A stretch of DNA of 64,000 nt from Flaviflagellibacter rhizophilus (GTDB lineage: Bacteria; Pseudomonadota; Alphaproteobacteria; Rhizobiales; Methylopilaceae): positions 1-64,000 of the forward strand of contig NZ_JAXAFJ010000010.1 of the NCBI RefSeq assembly GCF_033898525.1, in the 5' to 3' direction. The notes under the pieces are model-generated. The model did not search any database. It saw only the letters and a list, made by a program, of their open reading frames with translations, and had not been told where the DNA came from. The translations under genes were made by a program, and so were the position numbers. Within the stretch, counting starts at the first letter, position 1, and each line of letters opens with the position of its first letter. This document shows positions 23,752 to 32,466 of this stretch, piece after piece.

Positions 23752-25095
23752 TCAGAGCAGGATGAGCCCGACGATCCACACCGTGGTTGCGGCGACGAGG
23801 CCCTGGAACAGGGTGCCCAGCGTCTGGAGGCGATAACCCGTCTTCACGTCCATGTTGGAGAACTGCGTCACCACCCAGAAGAAGCTGTCATTGGCGTGCG
23901 AGACCACCATTGAGCCCGCACCGATAGCGACCACAACGAGCGCCTTCGCGATGTCTCCATCGAGCCCGAGCGCCGGAAGAAGGGGCGCCATCAGTCCGGC
24001 GGTGGTGATGATCGCAACGGTGCTGGAGCCCTGCGCGGTCTTGATGCCGGCCGCGATGACGAAGGGCAGCCACAGCCCAAGATTGGCGCTGGCCAGGCTG
24101 TCGCCGATGACCTTTGCGATGCCGGAGTTCTGCAGCACCTTGCCGAAGGCGCCGCCCGCCCCGGTGATGGTGATGATGATGGCGGCATCGATCACGGCCG
24201 CACCGACATAGCCGTCGGTGGAAAGCATGTTCCGGTCGAGCTTCTTGGGCAGAAGCAGCGCAAAGCCGACGCCGATCAGCAGAGCAACGACGGGCTGGCC
24301 CAGGAAGGACAGCACGTTCACGATCGGGCCTGTGCCGAGAGGCTTGGACGGCAGCTGCGCGATCGAGAGCATCACGATGAGGATGATCGGGACGACGATG
24401 GGCAGGAGCGACATGAAGGTCGAAGGTGCGTTCTCGACCGAGAGCTCGGCAGCGCCGTCCGGGATCTCGCCTTCCTTGTAGGGCGGCACTTCGATCCGCG
24501 CGGCGACGGTGATGGCGAACAGCCACCCGCCCAGCGTGGCAATCAGGCCGATGATCATGCCCCACAGGATGACGAGGCCGAGATCGGCGCCGAGGATGCC
24601 CGCGGCGGCGACCGGGCCGGGCGTCGGCGGCACCATGGTGTGGGTGGCGTACAGCCCAAGCGCCAGCGCAATGGCGGTGGCGGCGAGGCTGATGCCTGCG
24701 CGCTTGGCGACCGCCTTGTTCAGCGAGGACAGGATCACGAAGCCGGAATCGCAGAACACCGGGATCGAGACCACATAGCCCATGATGGACATCGCGAGCG
24801 GCGCATTGCGCTGGCCGGTGACCCTCAGAATGCTTGCGGCGAGCCTGAAGGCCCCGCCCGACTTTTCGAGGAAGACGCCGATGATCGTGCCGGCGATGAT
24901 GACGATGCCGATGGACCCGATCGTGCCCCCGAAGCCCTCGTTCACGGACTTCACCACCTCCGCCAGCGGCATTCCGGAGAGGATGCCGAACCCGAATGCC
25001 GTCAACAGCAGCGCGAGGAACGGATGCAGCTTCAGATAGGCCGTCGTGAAGACGATGAACGCGATGGACAGCAGAAGAAGCAGGACAAGAAGCAT
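23752..25095 (-). CDS. GntP-family gluconate:H+ symporter
   Basis: This 447-aa protein has about 12-14 membrane helices and GntP family blocks: SIPVFCDSGFVILSSLNKAVAK, HTMVPPTPGPVAAAGILGADLG, GLKTAQGSS-type segment and SMVVSHANDSFFWVVTQFS. The family imports gluconate or related sugar acids with protons. A methionine at 25095 is chosen because GGGAGAG lies 6 nt upstream, whereas the ATG at 25101 directly abuts that site. The organism also carries a periplasmic glucose dehydrogenase at 52746-55091 whose product becomes gluconate, giving a plausible substrate supply. Confidence 0.88.
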   Translation of the reverse strand: MLLVLLLLLSIAFIVFTTAYLKLHPFLALLLTAFGFGILSGMPLAEVVKSVNEGFGGTIGSIGIVIIAGTIIGVFLEKSGGAFRLAASILRVTGQRNAPLAMSIMGYVVSIPVFCDSGFVILSSLNKAVAKRAGISLAATAIALALGLYATHTMVPPTPGPVAAAGILGADLGLVILWGMIIGLIATLGGWLFAITVAARIEVPPYKEGEIPDGAAELSVENAPSTFMSLLPIVVPIILIVMLSIAQLPSKPLGTGPIVNVLSFLGQPVVALLIGVGFALLLPKKLDRNMLSTDGYVGAAVIDAAIIITITGAGGAFGKVLQNSGIAKVIGDSLASANLGLWLPFVIAAGIKTAQGSSTVAIITTAGLMAPLLPALGLDGDIAKALVVVAIGAGSMVVSHANDSFFWVVTQFSNMDVKTGYRLQTLGTLFQGLVAATTVWIVGLILL

Positions 25096-25266
25096 CGACA
25101 TCTCTCCCGGGGATCGTGCCCCGAAACACCGCACATGCGCAGGCATCTCGGTTGCCAGCACGTCCAGCCGAATGGCGCGGCTGGGATGCCGCCTGATAAG
25201 TGGCTGAATACACGTGAAAACGTGAGGAAGAGATAGAGCTTTGGTTCAACCATCCGCGGAGCGGAA

Positions 25267-25297
25267 TGCCGTGGCGGATGCGAATTCCGCCACGGCA
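25267..25297. terminator. Stem-loop after the small gene pair
   Basis: A 12-bp perfect stem (TGCCGTGGCGGA / TCCGCCACGGCA) has a 7-nt loop. It lies 7 nt past the stop of the minus-strand gene ending at 25304. No long T tract follows on the minus strand; TTTT follows a few bases later on the plus strand. Confidence 0.55.
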
Positions 25298-25303
25298 GGA
25301 CTT

Positions 25304-25495
25304 TTACTTGCGCCGTTCGTCGTGCGTGTGATGCGTGTCGGCTTCGCCGCCGCCGCCCGAAACGCGGCTGCGCTGCGTCTCACGGTCCGGCTTGGTGGGA
25401 GATCCCAGGGCGGCCTTCGCGGGAGGCCTGTCGCGGTTCTCGTGGCTGGCTCCGGGGCCGCCGATGCGTTCAGAGGCTTCGTTCTTGTCCGGCAT
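25304..25495 (-). CDS. Small hydrophilic protein of unknown function
   Basis: This is a 63-aa polar protein rich in Arg, Asp, Gly and His (GPGASHENRDRPPAK, ETQRSRVSGGGGEADTHHTHDERRK). Its ATG begins 1 nt after the stop of the preceding small gene, so translation is likely coupled. It looks disordered. Position behind an EcfG-like promoter suggests a stress role; no family is recognised. Confidence 0.55.
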   Translation of the reverse strand: MPDKNEASERIGGPGASHENRDRPPAKAALGSPTKPDRETQRSRVSGGGGEADTHHTHDERRK

Positions 25496-25496
25496 G

Positions 25497-25685
25497 TCAG
25501 CGATCCTGCTGGTAGCCCTGGTTGGTGGTGTTCTGCTTGATGTTGCCCGTGCGGCCACGCTTGTCGGCGTTATCGGTCGTGTGATCCTTGGCCATGGACG
25601 TATCCAAAGGCGCCTTCGAGGCGGCATCCTGCGGGCCCTTGGGCGACAGGTTCTCGGCCGGGATTGGTGGCGGACGATTGGTCAT
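25497..25685 (-). CDS. Small hydrophilic protein, stress-type
   Basis: This 62-aa protein ends in GNIKQNTTNQGYQQDR, a tail that recurs in tiny proteins of Hyphomicrobiales, as I recall it. It has no membrane segment. GGAGAGGATCGCG places a strong ribosome site before the ATG, and an EcfG-type promoter lies about 30 nt upstream. The frame continues to 26291 but the promoter and ribosome site fix the start here. Confidence 0.68.
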   Translation of the reverse strand: MTNRPPPIPAENLSPKGPQDAASKAPLDTSMAKDHTTDNADKRGRTGNIKQNTTNQGYQQDR

Positions 25686-25712
25686 CGCGATCCTCTCCTT
25701 GTTGTCCTGACC

Positions 25713-25737
25713 AACACACGGCACCCGCGCAGGTTCC
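25713..25737 (-). promoter_or_regulatory. Probable EcfG-type promoter
   Basis: On the minus strand GGAAC (25737-25733), exactly 16 nt, then TGTT (25716-25713). One base differs from CGTT. It would start a transcript about 20 nt before the gene at 25685. Confidence 0.5.
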
Positions 25738-25761
25738 CCGATCCGGGGCACCCGTTCCGGA

Positions 25762-25802
25762 CTGCACGATGGCGTGCTCTTTGCTCTGCACGATGGCGCG
25801 CT
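25762..25802. repeat. 17-bp tandem direct repeat upstream of DUF4267 gene
   Basis: CTGCACGATGGCGTGCT (25762-25778) and CTGCACGATGGCGCGCT (25786-25802) differ at one base and are spaced with a 24-nt period. They lie 6 nt before the start at 25809. They could be a paired activator or repressor site. Confidence 0.6.
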
Positions 25803-25808
25803 AGATAG

Positions 25809-26246
25809 ATGCGCATGCAAGACATCCCCATCGAAACCTACGACGACGACCGGCTCCCTTGGGGAGATGTGCGCCTGTGGCTGGCTCTGGCTCTGGCGGT
25901 GATCTTCGTCCTGCTCGGCCTCCTCTTCGTCCTGGCTCCGGATGCGGGGGCCGCGTTGTTCGGCCTCTCGGCGCAGATCAGCGAGACCCTGTCTTATGTC
26001 GTTGCGCTGGGCATCCGGGACATCGTGCTCGGCGGCCTGATCGGGGCGATGGCGTTCCAGGGGAGGCGCCCCCTTGCCGTGCTGCTGGCGGTGAGCGCAA
26101 TCATCCCCCTCTTTGACGTGCTGCTCGTCGCCTCCGTCGAAGGCTTCTCGTCGATACTCAACCTCCTGGTCCATGCCTTCGCCGGTGGCGTGCTGGCCAC
26201 CCTCAGCATCATGCTGTTCCGGACGAAGCCCCGCCGCGCTCTGTGA
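25809..26246 (+). CDS. DUF4267-like small membrane protein
   Basis: This 145-aa protein has a short charged N-terminus and four membrane helices (about 22-44, 58-80, 86-105, 112-135). The pattern LSYVVALGIRDIVLGGLIGAMAF is characteristic of DUF4267. Function is unknown. The stop overlaps the start of the hydrolase gene (TGATG), so the pair is an operon. A tandem direct repeat lies just before the start. Confidence 0.72.
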   Translation: MRMQDIPIETYDDDRLPWGDVRLWLALALAVIFVLLGLLFVLAPDAGAALFGLSAQISETLSYVVALGIRDIVLGGLIGAMAFQGRRPLAVLLAVSAIIPLFDVLLVASVEGFSSILNLLVHAFAGGVLATLSIMLFRTKPRRAL

Positions 26247-27187
26247 TGGGCCGCGGATGGCTCGCTGGAGCCGCGCTCTGCTGCGGCGCACTCGGCGCTG
26301 CCTGGCTGGTCAATCATCGGCGGGAACGGCGGGCTTTACGCCGGAATCCGCCCGCCGGCCATGTGCTGCGCCTTGGCCGCGCCCGGCTCCATGTGCATGT
26401 CGCGGGGAGCGGTCCCGACATCGTGCTGCTTCATGGAAACAGCAGCATGGTGCCGGACTTTCTCGCAAGCCCGCTGCATTCGATGCTGACCGAGCAGCGG
26501 CGCGTCTGGACCTTCGATCGTCCAGGCTTCGGCCACAGCAACCGTCCCGAAGGCACGGTCTGGACCGCCGACGCGCAGGCCGACCTCATCCTCGGCGCGA
26601 TGGACCGTCTCGGCATCCGGCAGGCAGAGGTGCTCGGCCATTCCTGGGGATGCCTCGTGGCCATCGCCATGGCTTCGCGCGCGCCCGGCGTCATCACCGG
26701 CCTTCACCTGCTGTCGGGATATTATCACCCTCCGGAGCGGCCCTCGCAGCTGGCTTTCGCACCTGCCGCGCTGCCGGTACTCGGCCCGCTGATCCGCCAC
26801 ACAGTGCTGCCGCTGGCCGTGAGGCCGTTCCTCCGCCGGATCCTGCGCAAGATGTTTCGCCCGACCGATGTTTCGCACCGCTTCCGGCGAGCGATGGACA
26901 GGGACATGCTTCTGCGGCCGCCGCATGTGCAGGCAACCGCCGAAGATTCCACCCTGATGATGCGCGAGGCTCTGCGCCAGAGCCATGCGGCATGGCACCT
27001 GGATCAGCCGGTGACCATCATTGTCGGCGAGGAAGACAGCGTCATCGACTGGCGGCGGCAGTCTGCTCGCCTGCATCGAGCGCTGCCGGGAAGCCGGCTG
27101 CTGGTCGTGCCCGGTGCCGGCCACATGGTCCATCATTCGGCACCGGATCTGGTCGGCGCGGAGGTCCTTCGCGGCACCTCCCGATAA
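26246..27187 (+). CDS. Alpha/beta hydrolase
   Basis: This 313-aa protein has an N-terminal signal-anchor-like segment, then an alpha/beta hydrolase fold with oxyanion HGN (near 66), nucleophile elbow GHSWG (near 136), acid in VGEEDSVIDW and catalytic His in GAGHMVHHSAP. It is probably a membrane-attached esterase or similar hydrolase. The GTG at 26243 also reads in frame; the ATG at 26246 that overlaps the upstream stop is preferred. Substrate is not apparent. Confidence 0.86.
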   Translation: MGRGWLAGAALCCGALGAAWLVNHRRERRALRRNPPAGHVLRLGRARLHVHVAGSGPDIVLLHGNSSMVPDFLASPLHSMLTEQRRVWTFDRPGFGHSNRPEGTVWTADAQADLILGAMDRLGIRQAEVLGHSWGCLVAIAMASRAPGVITGLHLLSGYYHPPERPSQLAFAPAALPVLGPLIRHTVLPLAVRPFLRRILRKMFRPTDVSHRFRRAMDRDMLLRPPHVQATAEDSTLMMREALRQSHAAWHLDQPVTIIVGEEDSVIDWRRQSARLHRALPGSRLLVVPGAGHMVHHSAPDLVGAEVLRGTSR

Positions 27188-27190
27188 AGG

Positions 27191-27214
27191 GGCGATCCGG
27201 TATGGCGGATCGCC
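27191..27214. terminator. Stem-loop between convergent genes
   Basis: A perfect 9-bp stem GGCGATCCG / CGGATCGCC has a 6-nt loop in the 37-nt space between the hydrolase and the DUF4142 gene. CCTTT follows on the minus strand, so it mainly suits the DUF4142 transcript. Confidence 0.55.
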
Positions 27215-27224
27215 CGGATCGTCT

Positions 27225-27716
27225 TCAGGCGGAACGCATGGAGCGCAGCATTGCGAGATGCGTCTCGATGCTCGGCACAGCCACGGTAGCGGCGCCGCGC
27301 GCCATGGGATCGGATCCCCGTCGGGCATAGTTGCGGTGAATGCGGAGAAGCTCCTCGTGGCCCATGATCTGGCCGCGCACATACATCGCGTCGAACGCGG
27401 ACCCGTCGAGAGCCGCAAGCTCGTCAACCATCTGCCGATGGCGGGCTGTCAGGCCGGTCATGCCGGGGCGCCCTCCAAATGCACGCGCGGTCGCTTCCTG
27501 CTCGTTGATCTCGAGCCGCGCGAAGGTCCTCACCGCAGCACTGCGGGATTTGCGGAGCGCAAGCTCGCTGGTCATGGTGGCGAAGTCGCCGCCTTCCAGC
27601 GCGCTGGCCTTCATGCTGTCCATCGCGGCGGGCTGGGCCTGCGCAGTGAAGGCCATTCCGGCGGGAAGAAAGAGCGCAGCTCCAGCGGCTGCCTTCAGCA
27701 TGTTGCGTCTGTCCAT
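27225..27716 (-). CDS. DUF4142 exported helical protein
   Basis: This 163-aa protein has an N-terminal RRNMLKAAAGAALFLPAGMAF segment that looks like a twin-arginine or Sec signal ending near AQAQP. It then has a four-helix ferritin-like DUF4142 domain (FATMTSELALRKS, VRTFARLEINEQEATARAFGG, RHRQMVDELAALDGSAFDAMYV, GHEELLRIHRNYA). Such proteins are periplasmic and often stress-related; biochemical function is unknown. It follows the manganese catalase gene, from which it is separated by a terminator, so it may have its own promoter or be read through. Confidence 0.84.
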   Translation of the reverse strand: MDRRNMLKAAAGAALFLPAGMAFTAQAQPAAMDSMKASALEGGDFATMTSELALRKSRSAAVRTFARLEINEQEATARAFGGRPGMTGLTARHRQMVDELAALDGSAFDAMYVRGQIMGHEELLRIHRNYARRGSDPMARGAATVAVPSIETHLAMLRSMRSA

Positions 27717-27740
27717 CGTGTTCCTCCTGTCTGTGGGGCA

Positions 27741-27769
27741 AAGAAAAAGGCGGGGCACGCGGCCCCGCC
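27741..27769 (-). terminator. Rho-independent terminator after the manganese catalase gene
   Basis: On the minus strand an 8-bp stem GGCGGGGC / GCCCCGCC with a 5-nt loop is followed by TTTTTCTTT. Confidence 0.9.
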
Positions 27770-27780
27770 CGTGAGATCGA

Positions 27781-28635
27781 TCAGAAGATCTTGTCGATGA
27801 GGGACTTGGCGCCCATCTGGCCGGACTGCGCGCCACCGCCCATGCGCGGCGGCGAGAGCATCGGCTCCTCGCCCATGGGTTCGGACGGGGCGCTGCTGAA
27901 GACGCCCTTGCCGTCGATCGACGGGCCTTCGGACCAGCGGCCCTGCACCGGCGGGGCACCGGCGCGGTCGAAGCCCAGATAGGTGTAGGCGAACTCGCTC
28001 TTCTCTTCCGACTGCGGATGGCTGTTCGGGATCGGGAAGTTCTCCTGCACGCCGCCCATATCCTCGAGCGCCGCCATCCACTGGTTCTGGTGCATGGTGT
28101 CGCGCGCGATAAGGAACTGCAGCATGTCCTTCATGCCGGGATCGTCGGTCATGTTGTGCAGGCGCACGGCCAGCACGCGGCCCGTGGACTCCGCCGCGAT
28201 ATTCGCCGTCAGGTCGGCCGCGATGTTTCCGCTGGCATAGATGTGCGACATGTCGAACGGGATGCCGTCGCTGTCCACGGGCATTGCATTCAGGCCGGAG
28301 GACAGGATGTTCTTCATGTTCACGCCGCTCAGAACCGAGCCGGCGATGGGGTCGGCCGCGATTTCTTCCTGAAGCGAGATGGGTGCGTTTTCGAGGTTCA
28401 GGGCCACGGCGGTCGCCAGCATCTCGATGTGGCCGATTTCCTCGGTCGCTGTCGTCAGCAGCATATCGCGATACTTCTTGGGGCCGCGTGCGCCCCAGCC
28501 CTGGAAGAAGTACTGCATGCACACGCGAATTTCGCCCTCGACGCCGCCGATGGCCTGCTGCAAGGCACGGGCGAATGCGGGGTTTGGCCGGTCGACGCGG
28601 ACCGGGTACTGCAGGCGAGGATCGTTGAAGTACAT
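27781..28635 (-). CDS. Manganese (non-heme) catalase
   Basis: This 284-aa enzyme disproportionates hydrogen peroxide with a di-manganese centre. All five metal ligands are in family positions: E35 (EGEIR), E66 and H69 (TEEIGHIEM), E149 (AAESTGR) and H182 (ARDTMHQNQW). The C-terminal tail is Gly/Met/Ser-rich. An AGGAGA ribosome site precedes the ATG. It protects against peroxide without needing heme, and neighbours of stress type fit this role. A terminator follows immediately. Confidence 0.94.
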   Translation of the reverse strand: MYFNDPRLQYPVRVDRPNPAFARALQQAIGGVEGEIRVCMQYFFQGWGARGPKKYRDMLLTTATEEIGHIEMLATAVALNLENAPISLQEEIAADPIAGSVLSGVNMKNILSSGLNAMPVDSDGIPFDMSHIYASGNIAADLTANIAAESTGRVLAVRLHNMTDDPGMKDMLQFLIARDTMHQNQWMAALEDMGGVQENFPIPNSHPQSEEKSEFAYTYLGFDRAGAPPVQGRWSEGPSIDGKGVFSSAPSEPMGEEPMLSPPRMGGGAQSGQMGAKSLIDKIF

Positions 28636-28816
28636 CGACGTCTCCTGGAACGTGATCGGGGAAAGGATTTCCGCGGACCAACGTGAACCCAGGTAGAGAG
28701 TTTCAGCAGTTGCTTTCGGGGTTCGCTACCGCACCCTCTTACCGACGTCTTCAGCGTTACTTCTGTTGTGACGAGCACTTCTGTCGAGATGAACGGAACC
28801 TGTGCTCTGGATCAGC

Positions 28817-30601
28817 TCAGCCGTCGAGAATGGCCGGCTCCCGGATCATGGCCGTGATGACGTCGAACGGGGCGGGCCGTGCCAGAAGATAGCCTTGCCC
28901 GAGGCGGCATCCGAACCCGAGCAGGCGGGCAATCTGTTGCTCCGTCTCGATGCCCTCGGCAACGATCCTGATCCCAAGCTTCGCGGCCATGCCGACGATG
29001 CCTTCCACGATGATGGCGCTCAGGGGATCCGATTCCAGCCGTCCAACGAAGGATCGATCGATCTTGATGATATCGACCGGAAAATCCAGCAGATGGGTCA
29101 GGGAGGCATAACCCGTGCCGAAATCGTCCAGCGCCACGAGCATGCCTTCCGCCCGCGGCGCGGCAACCGATCTCGCTGCTTCACCGAGATAGACCTCCTC
29201 CGTAACCTCCAGCACGAGATTCTTGAGCGGCACGCGGTGTTTCTCGAACGCACGCGCGATCTGTCCACAAAGGGCACCGGACTGGAAGTCCCCTCCGGAG
29301 ACGTTGATGCCGACATGCTCGATGCCGATATCCATGTCGAGCCAGCGCCGCATGTCCTGCGCGGCCTGCGAGACCATGAAGGTGGTCAGCCGCCGCGCGA
29401 TCGCGGGGTCGCTCATGGCGGCACTGAACATCTCGGCTTCGAGCAGCGCACCGTCTGTACCGCGCAGGCGACACAGGGCTTCCACGCCCACGATGCGGCG
29501 CGTATCCAACCGCAGGACGGGCTGGTAGTGCGCCTCCATCCGCATATCGTCCAGGGCAGCGCCCACCTTCCTGATGGCTGCGAAACGACGGGCGATCGAC
29601 GAGCCCAGGTCAGGGGTATGAGCCACGAAACCGCCGCGCGTGGTCTCCTTCGCGTGATAGAGCGCGAAATCGGCCCTTTGGCGCAGATCCTCCGCCGCGT
29701 TCTGCCCAGTCTCCAGCCGCGCACCTCCGATGGTGATGCTCGGAGACATCATGTGGTCGTTCAGGTCAGCCGGTTGACCTGCGCTGGCGATCAGCCGTAA
29801 CGCCATCGCCTCCAGCGCCTTGTCGTCCACGACGCCGTGCATCAGGACGGCGAGTTCGTCACCCCCGACGCGATATGCGGCAGCCGGAGAGCACGCCTCG
29901 CTGACGCGGCGGCTGACGGCCTGGATCAGGAGGTCACCGACGATGTGACCCGCCGTGTCATTGGTCAGCTTCAAGCGGTCGATGTCGATCAGCAGGAGGC
30001 CGAGGGGCTCGCCCCCGCGAAGCGCTTGCTTGAGATCGATCTGGAAGCTGGCGCGGTTTCGCAGCCCCGTCAGGGGGTCGAAATAGGCAAGCCTTGCATT
30101 CTCGCGCTGGATCTCGTCGTGCTCGATCGCCAGTGCGCAAATTTGGGTGCAGGTTTCGACGATCGCTCGTTCCAGGCTGTGCGGCCCCCGGCTCTCGGGG
30201 AAGTAGAAGGCGAAGGTGCCGGCCACCCTGCCGCTGGCCATCACGATGGGGGATGACCAGCACGCCTTCATGCCCGGCGGGATCAGGATCTCATAGCCGG
30301 CCCAGAGCGGGTCGGACTGCAGGTCCAGCACCACCACTTCCTCGCGCAGATAGGCCGCCGTGCCGCAGGAGCCTGCGCGTGGGCCGATCTTCACCCCGCT
30401 CAGCGCCTCGCGCTGTTCCGGGCGCAGGCTCGGTGCCGCCAGCACCTGCATCGCGCCTTCGGCATCCACGGTGACGACAGAGCAGATGACGCCCGGCACA
30501 AGCGCATCGACATGAGAGCACAGCGCCTCCGCAATGTCCGTGAGGGGTTCGCCGCGGGCGACCATCCGGAGGATCAGGTTCTGGAGACGCAGCAACATCA
30601 T
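28817..30601 (-). CDS. GAF-GGDEF-EAL cyclic-di-GMP signalling protein
   Basis: This 594-aa cytosolic protein has an N-terminal GAF sensor (about 12-165), a GGDEF domain (175-330) and an EAL domain (345-590). The GGDEF motif reads VGGDEL. The final residue change makes cyclase activity uncertain. The EAL half keeps the catalytic set: VEAL, INVS, LEVTEE, DDFGTGYASL, IKIDRSFV and EGIE. It is therefore most likely a c-di-GMP phosphodiesterase controlled by GAF ligand and perhaps by GTP binding to the GGDEF domain. It is a single gene divergent from the MFS gene. Confidence 0.93.
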   Translation of the reverse strand: MMLLRLQNLILRMVARGEPLTDIAEALCSHVDALVPGVICSVVTVDAEGAMQVLAAPSLRPEQREALSGVKIGPRAGSCGTAAYLREEVVVLDLQSDPLWAGYEILIPPGMKACWSSPIVMASGRVAGTFAFYFPESRGPHSLERAIVETCTQICALAIEHDEIQRENARLAYFDPLTGLRNRASFQIDLKQALRGGEPLGLLLIDIDRLKLTNDTAGHIVGDLLIQAVSRRVSEACSPAAAYRVGGDELAVLMHGVVDDKALEAMALRLIASAGQPADLNDHMMSPSITIGGARLETGQNAAEDLRQRADFALYHAKETTRGGFVAHTPDLGSSIARRFAAIRKVGAALDDMRMEAHYQPVLRLDTRRIVGVEALCRLRGTDGALLEAEMFSAAMSDPAIARRLTTFMVSQAAQDMRRWLDMDIGIEHVGINVSGGDFQSGALCGQIARAFEKHRVPLKNLVLEVTEEVYLGEAARSVAAPRAEGMLVALDDFGTGYASLTHLLDFPVDIIKIDRSFVGRLESDPLSAIIVEGIVGMAAKLGIRIVAEGIETEQQIARLLGFGCRLGQGYLLARPAPFDVITAMIREPAILDG

Positions 30602-30753
30602 CGATCCGTTTCTAGGACGACCCTAGGTGGTAATCACTAAAAGACGCCTGCACGGAATTCGGAAGACTTTAACGATCATTAGCCTCATGGACAGCTTGCA
30701 GGCCGCTCGCGCGACCGCCACACAGACGCTTTGCCGGCGGAGAGGTGCAGCAC

Positions 30754-31956
30754 GTGGCGATTGCAGGCACGAGGCGCGGTGAGCGTGCGCACCTGATCGA
30801 ACTGTCGTTGGCCGCCGGCGGTTTCGGCATCGGCGTCGGCGAGTTCGCAATCATGGGCCTTCTGCCCAACATCGCCCGCGGCTTCGACGTCACGGTGCCC
30901 TATGCGGGGCACGCCATCAGCTTCTACGCGCTGGGGGTCGTGGTGGGTGCGCCCGTCATCGCGGTGCTGGCGGCGCGCCTGCCGCGCAAGACCCTGCTCA
31001 TCGGGCTTATGGCTGTATTCGCCCTGGGCAACCTGCTCAGCGCCCTTGCTCCGACCTATGGGAGCTTCGTGCTTCTGCGCTTCCTCTCCGGGCTGCCACA
31101 TGGCGCCTATTTCGGGGTCGCTTCGCTGGTCGCGGCCTCGATGGCGGATCCGTCGAAGCGGACGCAGGCCGTGGGCCGGGTGATGCTGGGCCTCACGGTC
31201 GCGATCCTCGTGGGCACCCCGCTCGTGACCTGGACGGGCCAGCTATTCACCTGGCGGCTGATGTTCGCGGCGGTCGCCGCGATTGCGCTGCTGACCATGC
31301 TGATGATCTGGCGTTTCCTGCCCCATGCTCCGGCCGAACATGGGGCAAGCCCGCTTCGGGAACTGCGGGCGTTCGCGCGGCTGCAGGTGTGGCTGACGGT
31401 GGCAACCGGCGCCGTCGGGTTCGGCGGGCTTTTCGCCGTGTTCTCCTACATCGCGCCGACCATGACGCAGGTCGCCGGCATGCCGGAAAGCGCGGTGCCC
31501 TTCGTCATGGCCATCTTCGGCGGCGGGATGATCGTCGGCATGACCTTCGGTGCGTGGCTGGCAGACCGCAACCTCATGAAGACGGTAGCCGGCTTCCTGA
31601 TCTTCAGCGTGCTTGCCCTGGCGCTCTTCTCGGTCACCGCCGGCAATGCCTGGCTGCTTTGCCTTTTCGTGTTCCTCGTCGCCTGCGGCGATGCCATCGC
31701 CCCTGCCCTCCAGACGCGCCTGATGGACGTGGCTGCGGAGGCGCAGACCCTGGCTGCCGCGCTGAACCACAGCGCGTTCAACATCGCCAACGCGCTTGGC
31801 GCCTGGCTGGGCGGGCTCGCCATCACCTGGGGCTATGGCTACGCGTCCACCGGCTGGGTGGGTTCCGCGCTTGCCTTCGGAGGCCTGCTCATCTTTCTCT
31901 TATCCATGGCCGTGGAGCGACGGGTTGCCGGCCGCGTCCGGCCCCAGGAGGCTTAG
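30754..31956 (+). CDS. MFS efflux transporter, AraJ/DHA1 type
   Basis: This 400-aa protein has 12 membrane helices with the MFS loop motif RLPRKTLLIG after helix 2 and FGIGVGEFAIMGLLP at helix 1, as in sugar-efflux and drug:H+ antiporter families. The GTG at 30754 is chosen because GGAGAGG lies 8 nt upstream; the GTG at 30745 overlaps that site. It probably exports a small metabolite or toxic compound. Substrate cannot be predicted. Confidence 0.88.
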   Translation: MAIAGTRRGERAHLIELSLAAGGFGIGVGEFAIMGLLPNIARGFDVTVPYAGHAISFYALGVVVGAPVIAVLAARLPRKTLLIGLMAVFALGNLLSALAPTYGSFVLLRFLSGLPHGAYFGVASLVAASMADPSKRTQAVGRVMLGLTVAILVGTPLVTWTGQLFTWRLMFAAVAAIALLTMLMIWRFLPHAPAEHGASPLRELRAFARLQVWLTVATGAVGFGGLFAVFSYIAPTMTQVAGMPESAVPFVMAIFGGGMIVGMTFGAWLADRNLMKTVAGFLIFSVLALALFSVTAGNAWLLCLFVFLVACGDAIAPALQTRLMDVAAEAQTLAAALNHSAFNIANALGAWLGGLAITWGYGYASTGWVGSALAFGGLLIFLLSMAVERRVAGRVRPQEA

Positions 31957-31967
31957 CCCCCGCACCC

Positions 31968-31993
31968 GGAACCCTGCTGCCTGCCATCTTGTT
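31968..31993 (+). promoter_or_regulatory. Possible EcfG-type promoter
   Basis: GGAAC (31968-31972), 17 nt, then TGTT (31990-31993). It lies about 30 nt before the DUF305 gene. One mismatch at the -10. Confidence 0.4.
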
Positions 31994-32023
31994 TGTCCGG
32001 CAGAACCCGCAAGAGAGGTCATC

Positions 32024-32389
32024 ATGCTGCGCGTCCTCGTCCTCGCCTCAGCACTGTCCCTGGCCGTTGCCGGCCCACTCGCTGCACAAACCGGCGGACA
32101 TCACGATCACCCATCGCCCGCAGCATCTTCCGGTTCGCCCTCCACTGAGGAGTTCCAGAAGGCGGACATGGAGATGATGCAGAACATGAAGGTTCCCTAC
32201 ACGGGGAACCCCGACGTGGATTTCCGCACGCACATGATCCCTCATCACGAGGGCGCCGTGGCGATGGCCAAGGTGGCCCTGCGTCACGCCAAGGACGAAT
32301 CCACCCGTCAGATGGCGCAGAAGATCATCGACGACCAGGAACGCGAGATCGGCGAGATGCGGGCCTGGCTGAAGGCCAATGGTCACTAG
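32024..32389 (+). CDS. DUF305 exported protein, copper-binding CopM-like
   Basis: This 121-aa protein has a Sec signal peptide (residues 1-21, ending LAA) followed by a His-rich segment GGHHDHP. The DUF305 ferritin-like core includes MIPHHEGAVAMAKVAL and ARQ-type DESTRQMAQKIIDDQEREI. Family members such as cyanobacterial CopM bind copper in the periplasm through Met and His. An AAGAGAGG ribosome site precedes the ATG. The gene has its own likely stress promoter. Confidence 0.88.
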   Translation: MLRVLVLASALSLAVAGPLAAQTGGHHDHPSPAASSGSPSTEEFQKADMEMMQNMKVPYTGNPDVDFRTHMIPHHEGAVAMAKVALRHAKDESTRQMAQKIIDDQEREIGEMRAWLKANGH

Positions 32390-32466
32390 GTGTCGGGAAC
32401 AAGCGCCCGCTCAGGCGGAACCGCGGTCGACGCGACGCATTGATGCGTAAACGTTAAGGACCGGCC

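Noticed and set aside
32407..32460. EcfG promoter before the small gene at 32467
   Set aside because: Two GGAAC boxes are present but neither has CGTT or TGTT at 16-18 nt.
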